A stretch of DNA of 5,354 nucleotides, taken from NCBI GenBank assembly GCA_023132075.1, contig JAGLYT010000117.1:1-5354 (forward strand). The letters are read 5' to 3'. The notes under the pieces are model-generated. The model searched no databases. It was not told the DNA's origin and was given only the letters and a program-made list of their open reading frames with translations. This document shows, piece by piece, positions 1 to 5,303 of the stretch. The stretch's first letter is position 1; each line of letters opens with the position of its first letter. A program made the translations under genes and the position numbers. This stretch comes from JAGLHV01 sp023132075 [NCBI: bacterium]. Its GTDB lineage: Bacteria > CBDUZB01 > JAGLHV01.

Positions 1-21
1 CATAGGGTAAAATTATGCGTA

Positions 22-45
22 AGAGAGAAAACATATTTTGTCTCT
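22..45. repeat. Imperfect 24-base palindrome
   Basis: The two 12-base halves are complementary at 10 of 12 pairs. The outer arms are AGAGA and TCTCT, the inner arms AAAA and TTTT, and a CATA centre separates them; the mismatches are one G-G pair and one C-A pair. It lies beside the tandem hairpin repeats at 59-100. It could be a protein-binding site, part of a larger repeat element or a weak hairpin. No flanking gene in the window shows which, and A/T-rich palindromes arise fairly easily in AT-rich DNA. Confidence 0.4.
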
Positions 46-58
46 ATTTCTCTCATTC

Positions 59-100
59 CCGCCTTACAGACTGGCGGACCCACCTTAAAAATTGGCGGAC
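59..100. repeat. Two tandem 21-base hairpin repeats (REP-like)
   Basis: Bases 59-79 and 80-100 are direct repeats, identical at 17 of 21 positions. Each is also a hairpin: CCGCC (59-63) pairs with GGCGG (73-77) across 9 bases, and CCACC (80-84) pairs with GGCGG (94-98) across 9 bases. On the minus strand the second stem keeps its pairing through a G-U wobble. Both units end in GGCGGAC. The segment is clearly more GC-rich than its surroundings and lies in non-coding DNA downstream of the lipoprotein gene. The 8-base word CTCTATTT occurs on both sides (42-49 and 122-129), which might be a target duplication or chance. This resembles REP or MITE-type dispersed repeats, but copies elsewhere in the genome cannot be seen here. 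Confidence 0.6.
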
Positions 101-219
101 AAGCAGGCAAAATCACCCTAACTCTATTTTTCAAAGGCAACCGGAAATACTTTCTTCTTTCACCATCGGAAAGTTAAAATTACTCCGATTACCTTTTACA
201 ATAAATTGAAAATCCTTCT

Positions 220-825
220 TTAATCTGTAAGTTTTTTCAACAAATCTTTCGCTGTTTCCTCGGCTTTTTTATTATTTTCTTCTCTTGCCTTATCAGCCAA
301 GTTTTCTATTGCCCGCCGTCTTGCTTCTTTGTAATCTCTGACTGCCATTTGAATAAGAGAAAAACAATTATAAGTATATTTCACCCCATAATCAGTAATT
401 TCCTCTACCTTTTCATAGTAATTCTCTTTGGGAAGCATCCCTCCTATTTCCAAATTATCCGTAACCATTGCTACTCCATCTTCAATGAAACGACCTAAAT
501 CATCCGGGGATAAATTTGCTCCACGGGTATTAGAAACAAATTCCGTGCGTGCTTTGACTTTTATAGATTCCGCTACGTTTTTTACTGCCTCTGCTTTTGC
601 CTGTCTTAAGCCAACAGCATAATCTCCAACACCTTTGACCCCACCACTAAAAAACATTTTTTCTTTTTTCTCTTCAAATGTTTTCATTATCCAGGAAGGA
701 GTTTTATCAGGAACTTTTTCCACAATTTTTTGCCGTCCCACAACTCTATCTTTTGATTTTCCCGCACATCCAACCAAAATGCCCAAACTTAATACACCCA
801 CCATAAACAAGACTAATTTTTTCAT
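220..825 (-). CDS. LPP20-like outer-membrane-type lipoprotein
   Basis: A 201-residue secreted lipoprotein. The N-terminus has a short basic start (MKK), a hydrophobic stretch at about 4-18 and a lipobox LVGC ending at Cys20, the predicted lipidated residue. Residue 21 is Ala rather than Asp, which fits sorting to the outer membrane if enterobacterial rules apply. After a linker, PSW at 43-45 and the segment at about 57-165 (FFSGGVKGVGDY, then a long Ala/Lys-rich helix with AKAEAVKNVAESIKV, and a later aromatic YTYN) resemble the LPP20/FlgP family named after a Helicobacter membrane-associated lipoprotein. Residues 163-199 are a charged helix, probably coiled coil. The ATG start follows AAGGAG (832-837) with a 6-base gap. 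The gene stands alone with its own leader, 236 bases after parB, so it is probably a separate transcription unit. The molecular role of the family is poorly defined. I am confident of the lipoprotein and moderately confident of the LPP20 assignment. Confidence 0.85.
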   Translation of the reverse strand: MKKLVLFMVGVLSLGILVGCAGKSKDRVVGRQKIVEKVPDKTPSWIMKTFEEKKEKMFFSGGVKGVGDYAVGLRQAKAEAVKNVAESIKVKARTEFVSNTRGANLSPDDLGRFIEDGVAMVTDNLEIGGMLPKENYYEKVEEITDYGVKYTYNCFSLIQMAVRDYKEARRRAIENLADKAREENNKKAEETAKDLLKKLTD

Positions 826-849
826 TTTTTTCTCCTTTCTTTTAAAAAA

Positions 850-908
850 ATTTCGCTTTTCCCCTTTTCTAATCCAGGTTATCCATCACCTCCCTTTGTA
901 TTTCGCTT
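850..908 (-). repeat. Direct repeat AAGCGAAAT in the lipoprotein leader
   Basis: On the minus strand the 9-mer AAGCGAAAT occurs twice, 50 bases apart (908-900 and 858-850). Each copy is followed by a purine-rich SD-like sequence and an ATG: AAAGGGAGGTG then ATG at 886, and AAAGGAG then ATG at 825. The arrangement looks like a partial duplication of a translation-initiation region in the 5' leader of the lipoprotein gene. Chance recurrence of a 9-mer cannot be excluded. Confidence 0.4.
869..886 (-). other. Five-codon leader frame behind an extended Shine-Dalgarno
   Basis: On the minus strand GGAGGTGAT (893-885) is a nine-base perfect match to the usual 16S rRNA anti-SD tail, within a larger AAAGGGAGGTGAT (897-885). 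The SD runs into an ATG at 886-884 that opens the frame Met-Asp-Asn-Leu-Asp-stop (886-869). The spacing between GGAGG and this ATG is only two bases, too short for efficient initiation. It may therefore act as a ribosome standby or loading site for the lipoprotein start 44 bases beyond the short frame, or be a decayed start. There is no direct evidence that the peptide is made. Confidence 0.25.
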
Positions 909-946
909 ACTAATACTTTATCCTGTTTTTTGAATCCTATTAGTAA
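907..946. repeat. Perfect 9-base inverted repeat, possible operator or leader hairpin
   Basis: TTACTAATA (907-915) and TATTAGTAA (938-946) are exact inverted repeats separated by 22 bases. Corresponding arm positions are 31 bases apart, close to three helical turns, so a dimeric regulator could contact both arms on one DNA face. On the minus strand the upstream arm overlaps the proposed -10 element at 947-942. If transcription starts further upstream, the same sequence would fold as an A/U-rich stem-loop in the lipoprotein mRNA leader. Confidence 0.4.
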
Positions 947-970
947 ATAAACTAGAAACAAAAAAATCAA
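942..970 (-). promoter_or_regulatory. Weak candidate sigma-70 promoter for the lipoprotein gene
   Basis: On the minus strand TTGATT (970-965) and TTTACT (947-942) are separated by 17 bases. Each matches its consensus hexamer at four of six positions. A start near 935 would give a leader of about 110 bases. In such AT-rich DNA, matches of this quality are common, so this is only the best candidate in the gap. Confidence 0.25.
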
Positions 971-1001
971 CTACTTAACAAAATTAATTAGACGAAATAA
1001 A

Positions 1002-1038
1002 GCCAAAATGTGTTTTGAACGATATAGCAAATTTTGGC
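1002..1038 (-). terminator. Possible terminator hairpin after parB
   Basis: On the minus strand the perfect 8-base stem GCCAAAAT (1038-1031) / ATTTTGGC (1009-1002) encloses a 21-base loop. It is followed by TTTATTT, a modest U-rich run, and lies 24 bases past the parB stop. A competing smaller hairpin, CAAAA-CACA-TTTTG, uses the downstream arm. The stem is short, weak in G/C and has a large loop, so termination is plausible but not strong. Confidence 0.35.
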
Positions 1039-1061
1039 GCAGAAACTCACCTTTATGAAAT

Positions 1062-1910
1062 TTATGCCTTCAGTAATTTTATTATTCTTTCCATGTCTTC
1101 CAGAGAATAATAAAAAATTTCTATTTTTCCTTTTTTCCCGCTATTTTTTATTTTTACTTTCGTTCCTAAAGCATATTGTATTTTTTCTTCCAAATTAGTT
1201 ATTTCCGGATTTTGCGTTTTTTCTTCCCCAGGCTTTGTTTTCCCTTTTTTAGGTTTATAATGCTGAACAATCTCTTCGGTTTCCCTAACACTCAATTTTT
1301 GAGTAGCCACTCTTTGAGCTAAATCCTCTTGGCTCTTTTGTTCCTTCAAAGAAAGTATTGCCCGTGCATGCCCGGAAGACAATATTCCGGAAGATAGAAA
1401 ACCCTTTATTTTTTCCGGTAAATTCAACAACCTTACGCTATTGGCTACTGATGAACGGGTTTTTCCTAATTTTTTGGCCAATTCTTCCTGGGTTAATTTA
1501 AACTCTTTACTTATCCGCTGATAAGCTTCCGCTTCTTCCAATGGGTTTAGATCTTCTCTTTGTATGTTTTCAATTAAGGATATTTCAAAAATTTCCCTTT
1601 CCGACATTTTTTTTACCAGGGCAGGAATTTCCTTTACCCCGGCAATCTGACTCGCCCGCCATCTTCTCTCCCCTGCAATTAATTCATATCCTTCTTCCTT
1701 TGCTAAAACTAAAATCGGTTGCACAATCCCCTTCTCCTTGATAGAATCAGCTAATTCTTTTATTTTTCCCTCGGCAAAATGGAAACGCGGCTGATATTTA
1801 TTTGGTTTTATTTTATCCAGTGGAATATTTACAATTACTTCTTTTTTTTCTTCCTCAGAAGTAAAAGATGGAATTAATGCTTCTAACCCTCGCCCTAATG
1901 CCTTTCTCAT
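1062..1910 (-). CDS. parB: Chromosome-partitioning protein ParB (Spo0J), CTP-dependent DNA clamp
   Basis: A complete 282-residue ParB, usual length for chromosomal Spo0J-type proteins. The N-terminal KALGRGLEALIP (3-14) is the conserved segment that stimulates ParA ATPase. The CTP-binding/CTPase domain spans about 25-120, with GYELIAGERRWRA (74-86) and ENIQREDLNP (114-123) forming the nucleotide and metal pocket. A helix-turn-helix for parS recognition follows at about 138-164 (TQEELAKKLGKTRSSVAN), then GHARAIL (180-186). A Lys/Glu-rich linker at about 218-236 leads to the C-terminal dimerisation domain at about 237-282. In the known mechanism ParB loads at parS, binds CTP, closes and slides along DNA, and works with ParA to separate origins. 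The ATG has AAGGAG (1918-1923) with 7-base spacing. It is the last gene of the putative operon, separated from parA by three genes. No consensus parS is visible in the window. Identification is near certain. Confidence 0.97.
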   Translation of the reverse strand: MRKALGRGLEALIPSFTSEEEKKEVIVNIPLDKIKPNKYQPRFHFAEGKIKELADSIKEKGIVQPILVLAKEEGYELIAGERRWRASQIAGVKEIPALVKKMSEREIFEISLIENIQREDLNPLEEAEAYQRISKEFKLTQEELAKKLGKTRSSVANSVRLLNLPEKIKGFLSSGILSSGHARAILSLKEQKSQEDLAQRVATQKLSVRETEEIVQHYKPKKGKTKPGEEKTQNPEITNLEEKIQYALGTKVKIKNSGKKGKIEIFYYSLEDMERIIKLLKA

Positions 1911-1953
1911 TTTTTTTCTCCTTTTCTATTTTTCCGTAATTTTTGATAAAGAT

Positions 1954-2250
1954 TTAAAACCCAATTTTTTTATTGGCATTTCCCGTTATTTTTATAGTTC
2001 CAAATTGTTTTTCATGTTTTTTTATATTATCTTCCAACGCATAAAAAAACCGTTTTGCATGCCCGGGACTAATAATCACCCGGCTTCTCACTTTTGCTTT
2101 CGGGGATTGAGGCTGTAAATAGATAAAATCCATGGTAAATTCCGCTTCTGTATGAGAAATAGATGCTAAATTGGAATAAATTCCTTGAGCAATTGCTTCA
2201 TCCATATCAATTTTTATTTTAATTTGTCTATCTTTATTTTCTTCCATCAT
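1954..2250 (-). CDS. DUF3467 family protein
   Basis: A small cytoplasmic protein of 98 residues (97 from the second Met). Features typical of DUF3467 are visible: the GIYSNLASISHTEAEFTMDF stretch (23-42), then the segment containing AKVRSRVIISPGHAKRF (52-68), and a helical end with NIKKHEKQFG. The whole protein is essentially this one domain. The biochemical function of the family is not established to my knowledge; no catalytic motif, signal peptide or membrane segment is seen. It lies 25 bases after the HD-GYP gene and 43 bases before parB, so it is very likely co-transcribed with both. A ParB-associated or signalling-adaptor role would be inference from context only. The start is ambiguous between two adjacent ATGs (see the SD entry). 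Family call confident, function unknown. Confidence 0.88.
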   Translation of the reverse strand: MMEENKDRQIKIKIDMDEAIAQGIYSNLASISHTEAEFTMDFIYLQPQSPKAKVRSRVIISPGHAKRFFYALEDNIKKHEKQFGTIKITGNANKKIGF

Positions 2251-2253
2251 TCT

Positions 2254-2261
2254 TCCTCCTT
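2254..2261 (-). promoter_or_regulatory. Strong Shine-Dalgarno that bears on the DUF3467 start
   Basis: On the minus strand the sequence reads TAAGGAGG, then AAGA, then ATG ATG. It is the best canonical SD for a main gene in the window. The spacing from GGAGG is 4 bases to the first ATG (2250) and 7 to the second (2247). The second ATG has the more usual spacing, so initiation at 2247, giving 97 residues, is as likely as or likelier than initiation at 2250. Confidence 0.7.
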
Positions 2262-2275
2262 AATTTTCACTTATG

Positions 2276-3931
2276 TTAGCTTTTACTTTCTTTCATAATC
2301 CCTTTCAACTCTTTATGATAAACACTAAAAAATGCCTGTACACATTGCGGGTCGAATTGAGAACCCGCTTTTATTTCTATTTCCTTGAGAGCCATTTCGT
2401 CTGAAAAAACATTTTTGCGATACGGTCTTTCCGAGGTCATTGCATCAAAAGAATCAACGACCGCAATAATTCGGCTAGCCAAAGGAATCTCTCTTCCTTT
2501 CAATCCATCCGGATAACCGGTTCCATCAAACTTTTCCTGATGATGCCGTATATATGGAATAACTTCCTCTAACTGTTTTATTGAATTTAAAATTTGTGCA
2601 CCCATTTCAGGATGCTTTTTAATTTTTGCCCATTCTTTTTCCGTTAAGCGCCCTTCTTTCCTTAAAACGGCTTCGGGAACGCCTATTTTGCCTACATCAT
2701 GTAATAAAGCAGCTATCTCTACATTTCGTTTTTCTTTTTCTGACAGCCCTAAATTATTTGCAATTAGCACAGTATATTTTCTAATTCTCTCACAATGCCC
2801 TCTTGTGTAAGGATCTTTAGCATCAATTGCTTCAGCAATAGATTTTATCGTAGACAAAAAAAGATCTTCCAGATCTTTGTATAACTTCGCTTTTTCAATA
2901 GCCATAGCTGATTGTTTTGCCAAAGAACTGCAAAGCCGAACATCATCCGCAGTAAAATTACTTTTTTTCTTCTTATTAATCGCCTCTATTACTCCAACTG
3001 TCCTGTTTCCTACTTTCAAAGGAATACAGAGGATTGACTTTGTTTTAAATCCTGAAATCTGGTCTACTCTTCTAGCAAACCGAGAATCCCGGGAAACATC
3101 CGGAATCAAAAGGATCTTACCGTTTTCCACTACCCACCCGGCAATGCCTTCTCCTTTTTGTAAATGAATTTCTTCCAAATTTTTTTCTTTTTCTCCGGGT
3201 GCAGCAATAAAAAATAACTCTTCCTGCTCTTCATCAATTAACAATACCGAAGTCGCCTCTGCATTTAATAATTGCATAGCTAAGGACATAATCGTATTCA
3301 AAACAACCCTCAGATCCAGACTGGAATAGACTATTTCCGTAGCTCTAAAAAGTTTGTTTGATTCTTCAATTTTTTTTTCTGCCCGGTCAAAAAGAAAAGA
3401 TTTTTCAATAATTACCGTGATTCTATCCATTAAAGAACACATTAGGGAAAAATCTTCTGTTACAAACTCCTTTGATTTTGTTTTATTATTATAAATTTCA
3501 ATTATTCCGAAAAGTTTATTTTTTTTTAATAACGGGATGGTTATAACATTTTTTATAGAGTACTCTCCCGACTCAACCGGTTGACTTTCTCCATTAATAA
3601 AATTATTATCCAACATCGGTTGTTTTGCCGCCAAAATTTTTCCTATACGGATTTGATTGGGCACAATTTTATTTTTTTTATCTACAATGTCTTTTCCTTT
3701 TTCAAAACGGCTGGCGGCAACAACAAATTCTTTAAGTTCTTCTTCTAATATTAAAACGGCTCCTCCTTCCGCATTCACCAAATTAATCATCAGAGAAAGA
3801 ACTTCCTGGAGAAGTATATCCAGGCGTTCGCAAAAATTCATTAACTTATTTATTTTTTCTGAAACTTCCAGTTTAAATTTAAAAAACTCTATATTTTCTT
3901 TTTTCATCTTTTTAAATTTTTTAATCCTCAT
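2276..3931 (-). CDS. GAF-GAF-HD-GYP protein, probable cyclic-di-GMP phosphodiesterase
   Basis: A soluble signalling enzyme of 551 residues from ATG 3931; numbering here counts from the longer TTG frame at 3955 (559 residues). GAF 1 spans about 45-185 and GAF 2 about 215-355, joined by a charged helix (187-213). Both end in an NK-x5-F-x3-D signature (N157/K158/F164/D168 and N327/K328/F334/D338), reminiscent of the NKFDE motif of cyclic-nucleotide-binding GAFs. The HD-GYP domain (about 360-550) appears intact: E375, H387, H419-D420, K423, H448, H471-H472, G480-Y481-P482 and D501. It should hydrolyse cyclic di-GMP under control of ligands sensed by the GAFs. There is no receiver domain, transmembrane segment or GGDEF domain. 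ATG 3931 overlaps the membrane-protein gene by 11 bases, suggesting coupling. Starts at TTG 3955 or ATG 3907 cannot be excluded, since none has a good SD at normal spacing. Domain call certain; activity inferred from intact residues. Confidence 0.93.
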   Translation of the reverse strand: MRIKKFKKMKKENIEFFKFKLEVSEKINKLMNFCERLDILLQEVLSLMINLVNAEGGAVLILEEELKEFVVAASRFEKGKDIVDKKNKIVPNQIRIGKILAAKQPMLDNNFINGESQPVESGEYSIKNVITIPLLKKNKLFGIIEIYNNKTKSKEFVTEDFSLMCSLMDRITVIIEKSFLFDRAEKKIEESNKLFRATEIVYSSLDLRVVLNTIMSLAMQLLNAEATSVLLIDEEQEELFFIAAPGEKEKNLEEIHLQKGEGIAGWVVENGKILLIPDVSRDSRFARRVDQISGFKTKSILCIPLKVGNRTVGVIEAINKKKKSNFTADDVRLCSSLAKQSAMAIEKAKLYKDLEDLFLSTIKSIAEAIDAKDPYTRGHCERIRKYTVLIANNLGLSEKEKRNVEIAALLHDVGKIGVPEAVLRKEGRLTEKEWAKIKKHPEMGAQILNSIKQLEEVIPYIRHHQEKFDGTGYPDGLKGREIPLASRIIAVVDSFDAMTSERPYRKNVFSDEMALKEIEIKAGSQFDPQCVQAFFSVYHKELKGIMKESKS

Positions 3932-4370
3932 TTCTAAAAATCTGTTTATCCTCAAATTTATAATTTAGTCGATACAAAAAAAAATATCCTAATGGTTTCG
4001 CAGAATTAAAAATCTGGTCAAAAAAAAGATGTTGAAAAGTTCCCAAAAAACCGCCAACTAGAATTTTGTTTCCCGGAAAAAATTGTGTGCATAATCCTAA
4101 AAACAAAACTAACTCCCAGGAATGAAAAGGGAGACAATATTTTTTATACTGTTTTCGATAAAATTTATTAAAGAAGTCATAAAGATTAAATTTTAATCCT
4201 TCATTCCTGAAATAATCCCAAAAATGGTCTAAATCTATTAGTACCCCTGACAAAAAAAACACAATACTTAAACTGCCCAGCCCCGTTAATTTAAAAAGTA
4301 TCCCTGCCCCAAAAGCAGAAACCCCAATATGTCTTGAAAGCCTAATGTCTTTCCCCTTTTTTCCTTTCAA
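3921..4370 (-). CDS. Small membrane protein, DUF457/YdjM metal-dependent hydrolase type
   Basis: A 149-residue membrane protein if read from TTG 4370, or 141 from ATT 4346. Its layout fits the YdjM/DUF457 family of membrane-bound metal-dependent hydrolases: an N-terminal His (H14 in RHIGVS), a hydrophobic pair of segments at about 16-46 running into DLDH (46-49), H83 in PFHSWE, a hydrophobic segment at about 86-107, and QHLFFD with H114 and D118. These His/Asp residues would bind metal; the physiological substrate is not established. The C-terminus is basic and aromatic. The start is problematic. In-frame TAG codons lie just upstream, and no ATG or GTG precedes H14. TTG 4370 has a poor SD, whereas ATT 4346 follows AAGGGG with 6 bases and would give MRLSRHIG. 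It is the first sizeable gene after the 4410-4382 promoter and overlaps the HD-GYP start. Family call moderately confident; why it sits in a par operon is unknown. Confidence 0.72.
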   Translation of the reverse strand: MKGKKGKDIRLSRHIGVSAFGAGILFKLTGLGSLSIVFFLSGVLIDLDHFWDYFRNEGLKFNLYDFFNKFYRKQYKKYCLPFHSWELVLFLGLCTQFFPGNKILVGGFLGTFQHLFFDQIFNSAKPLGYFFLYRLNYKFEDKQIFRNED

Positions 4371-4476
4371 AATACTCTACTATTCTACTCGGAATTTTGT
4401 TATTTGTCAATTTTTTTTGTTTTAAAAAATTATCTTCCCCTTCTTTAGTCATAAAAAATAAAGGCCTTTCTTCCAC
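4342..4476 (-). CDS. Possible small protein between parA and the membrane gene
   Basis: An open frame of 44 codons from GTG 4476, or 36 from ATG 4452, in the same frame as parA and starting three codons past its stop. The product would be hydrophilic and basic: it starts VEERPLFFMTKEGEDN, has a Lys-rich middle and ends IPSRIVEYFERKKGERH. I recognise no family. Its TAG stop (4344-4342) shares one base with the possible ATT start of the membrane protein, the kind of overlap seen in translationally coupled genes. Against it: neither start has a well-placed SD, the frame contains the strong promoter at 4410-4382, and 44 open codons can occur by chance. It may be a genuine small gene, a remnant, or a spurious frame. 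Confidence 0.3.
   Translation of the reverse strand: MEERPLFFMTKEGEDNFLKQKKLTNNKIPSRIVEYFERKKGERH
4382..4410 (-). promoter_or_regulatory. Near-consensus sigma-70 promoter driving the membrane/HD-GYP/DUF3467/parB genes
   Basis: On the minus strand a perfect -35 TTGACA (4410-4405), a 17-base spacer and -10 TAGAAT (4387-4382, one mismatch from TATAAT) form the strongest promoter in the window. Transcription would begin near 4376-4374. That gives an almost leaderless message if translation starts at TTG 4370, or about 30 bases of leader with a good SD if it starts at ATT 4346. It would let parB and the intervening genes be expressed independently of parA. Confidence 0.7.
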
Positions 4477-4485
4477 AAAAACGGT

Positions 4486-5247
4486 TTAGTTTGTTTTTTT
4501 CAATATTTCCCGGGTTAAATTAATATAAGCTTCCGCTCCCCGGGAAGCCCGATCATAGAGAATTATCGGTTTTCCAAACCCGGGAGACTCGGAGAGTTTC
4601 ACATTACGGGGAATAATTGTTTGATAAACCTTTTCCTTAAAAAATTTCCTTACTTCCCCTATTACCTGCTCAGCCAGGTTAACCCTCATATCTGCCATGG
4701 TTAACACAACTCCTTCTATCTGCAAGCCGGGATTTAGACTTCTCTTTACTAATTCTACCGTATGAATTAACTGACCCAATCCTTCCAGAGCATAATACTC
4801 GCACTGAATGGGAATTAAGATTGATTCCGCAGCAGTTAAGCTGTTGATAGTTAATAGACCTAACGAAGGAGGACAATCTAAAATAACAAATTTATAAACA
4901 TCTTTCATCTTCTCCAATGCTTTTTTCAATCTTGTCTCCCTGGATAAAACATTCACCAACTCTACTTCTGCACCAATAAGATTCGGACTGGAAGGAATTA
5001 AATCCAGCCAATCAATATCCGTAGGAATGAGAACATCCTCTAAAGAGGCTTCTTCCAGTAACAACTCATAAATACTTTTTTTTACCCCCCTTTTGTCTAT
5101 TCCTAACCCACTGGTAGCATTTGCCTGTGGATCTCCATCGATAAGGAGTGTTTCCTGCCCTTCTTCTGCCAGACAAGCAGCAACATTAATGGCTGTAGTC
5201 GTTTTACCTACTCCTCCTTTTTGATTGACAATTGCTATTATTTTCAT
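4486..5247 (-). CDS. parA: Chromosome-partitioning ATPase ParA (Soj)
   Basis: A complete 253-residue ParA of the short chromosomal Soj type, lacking the N-terminal helix-turn-helix extension of plasmid type Ia ParA. Visible motifs: deviant Walker A KGGVGKTTT (10-18) with signature Lys10 and catalytic-site Lys15; LLIDGDPQAN (34-43) as the A' motif; Walker B FVILDCPP (120-127) with Asp124; QCEYYALEGL (148-157); the D-x-R-x-N-L-x-x-QV segment (186-195); and PRNVKLSESPGFGKP (213-227). ATP-bound dimers bind DNA non-specifically and are released when ParB triggers hydrolysis, which moves origins apart and in some bacteria tunes DnaA. The ATG follows GGAAGAGG with a 5-base gap (SD at 5260-5253). It is the first gene of the co-directional series, with the heptamer repeat array about 57 bases upstream and a separate promoter just downstream. 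MinD is unlikely, since the C-terminal amphipathic membrane-targeting helix is absent. Identification near certain. Confidence 0.97.
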   Translation of the reverse strand: MKIIAIVNQKGGVGKTTTAINVAACLAEEGQETLLIDGDPQANATSGLGIDKRGVKKSIYELLLEEASLEDVLIPTDIDWLDLIPSSPNLIGAEVELVNVLSRETRLKKALEKMKDVYKFVILDCPPSLGLLTINSLTAAESILIPIQCEYYALEGLGQLIHTVELVKRSLNPGLQIEGVVLTMADMRVNLAEQVIGEVRKFFKEKVYQTIIPRNVKLSESPGFGKPIILYDRASRGAEAYINLTREILKKTN

Positions 5248-5303
5248 TTTTTCCTCTTCCCTTTTTTAAAGTAATGTCAAAAATAGACATAAACGCAAAC
5301 AGA

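Noticed and set aside
165-189. ATCGGA/TCCGAT inverted repeat with a 13-base loop, considered as the lipoprotein terminator
   Set aside because: The stem is only six bases and no T-run follows it on the minus strand.
15-209. A 64-codon plus-strand open frame with an AGGG eight bases before its ATG
   Set aside because: It runs through the 59-100 hairpin repeats, whose translation gives the repetitive LTDWRTHLKNWRTSR. Its composition does not look like a protein and it opposes every other gene. Most likely a spurious frame over a non-coding repeat.
3657-3968. A 103-codon plus-strand open frame
   Set aside because: It is antisense to the HD-GYP gene, with a Ser/Phe/Ile-rich product typical of the reverse complement of a Lys/Glu-rich gene, and has no domain or conserved pattern.
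4460-4469. Perfect palindrome AAAGGCCTTT followed by a T-rich run on the minus strand, considered as a parA terminator
   Set aside because: There is no unpaired loop, so a stable RNA hairpin cannot form without breaking the GGCC core. It is probably chance.
4594-4608. GTTTCACATTACGGG, resembling the left half of a parS site
   Set aside because: Only the first half matches parS, the dyad symmetry is missing, and it lies in a conserved coding segment of parA (PRNVKLSES).
4679-4876. A second minus-strand open frame inside parA
   Set aside because: It is an out-of-frame shadow of the well-conserved parA frame with no recognisable motif.
5275-5280. Perfect minus-strand TTGACA upstream of parA
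   Set aside because: At 17-base spacing the -10 position falls in the purine-rich Shine-Dalgarno (AGAGGA), leaving no acceptable -10 element.
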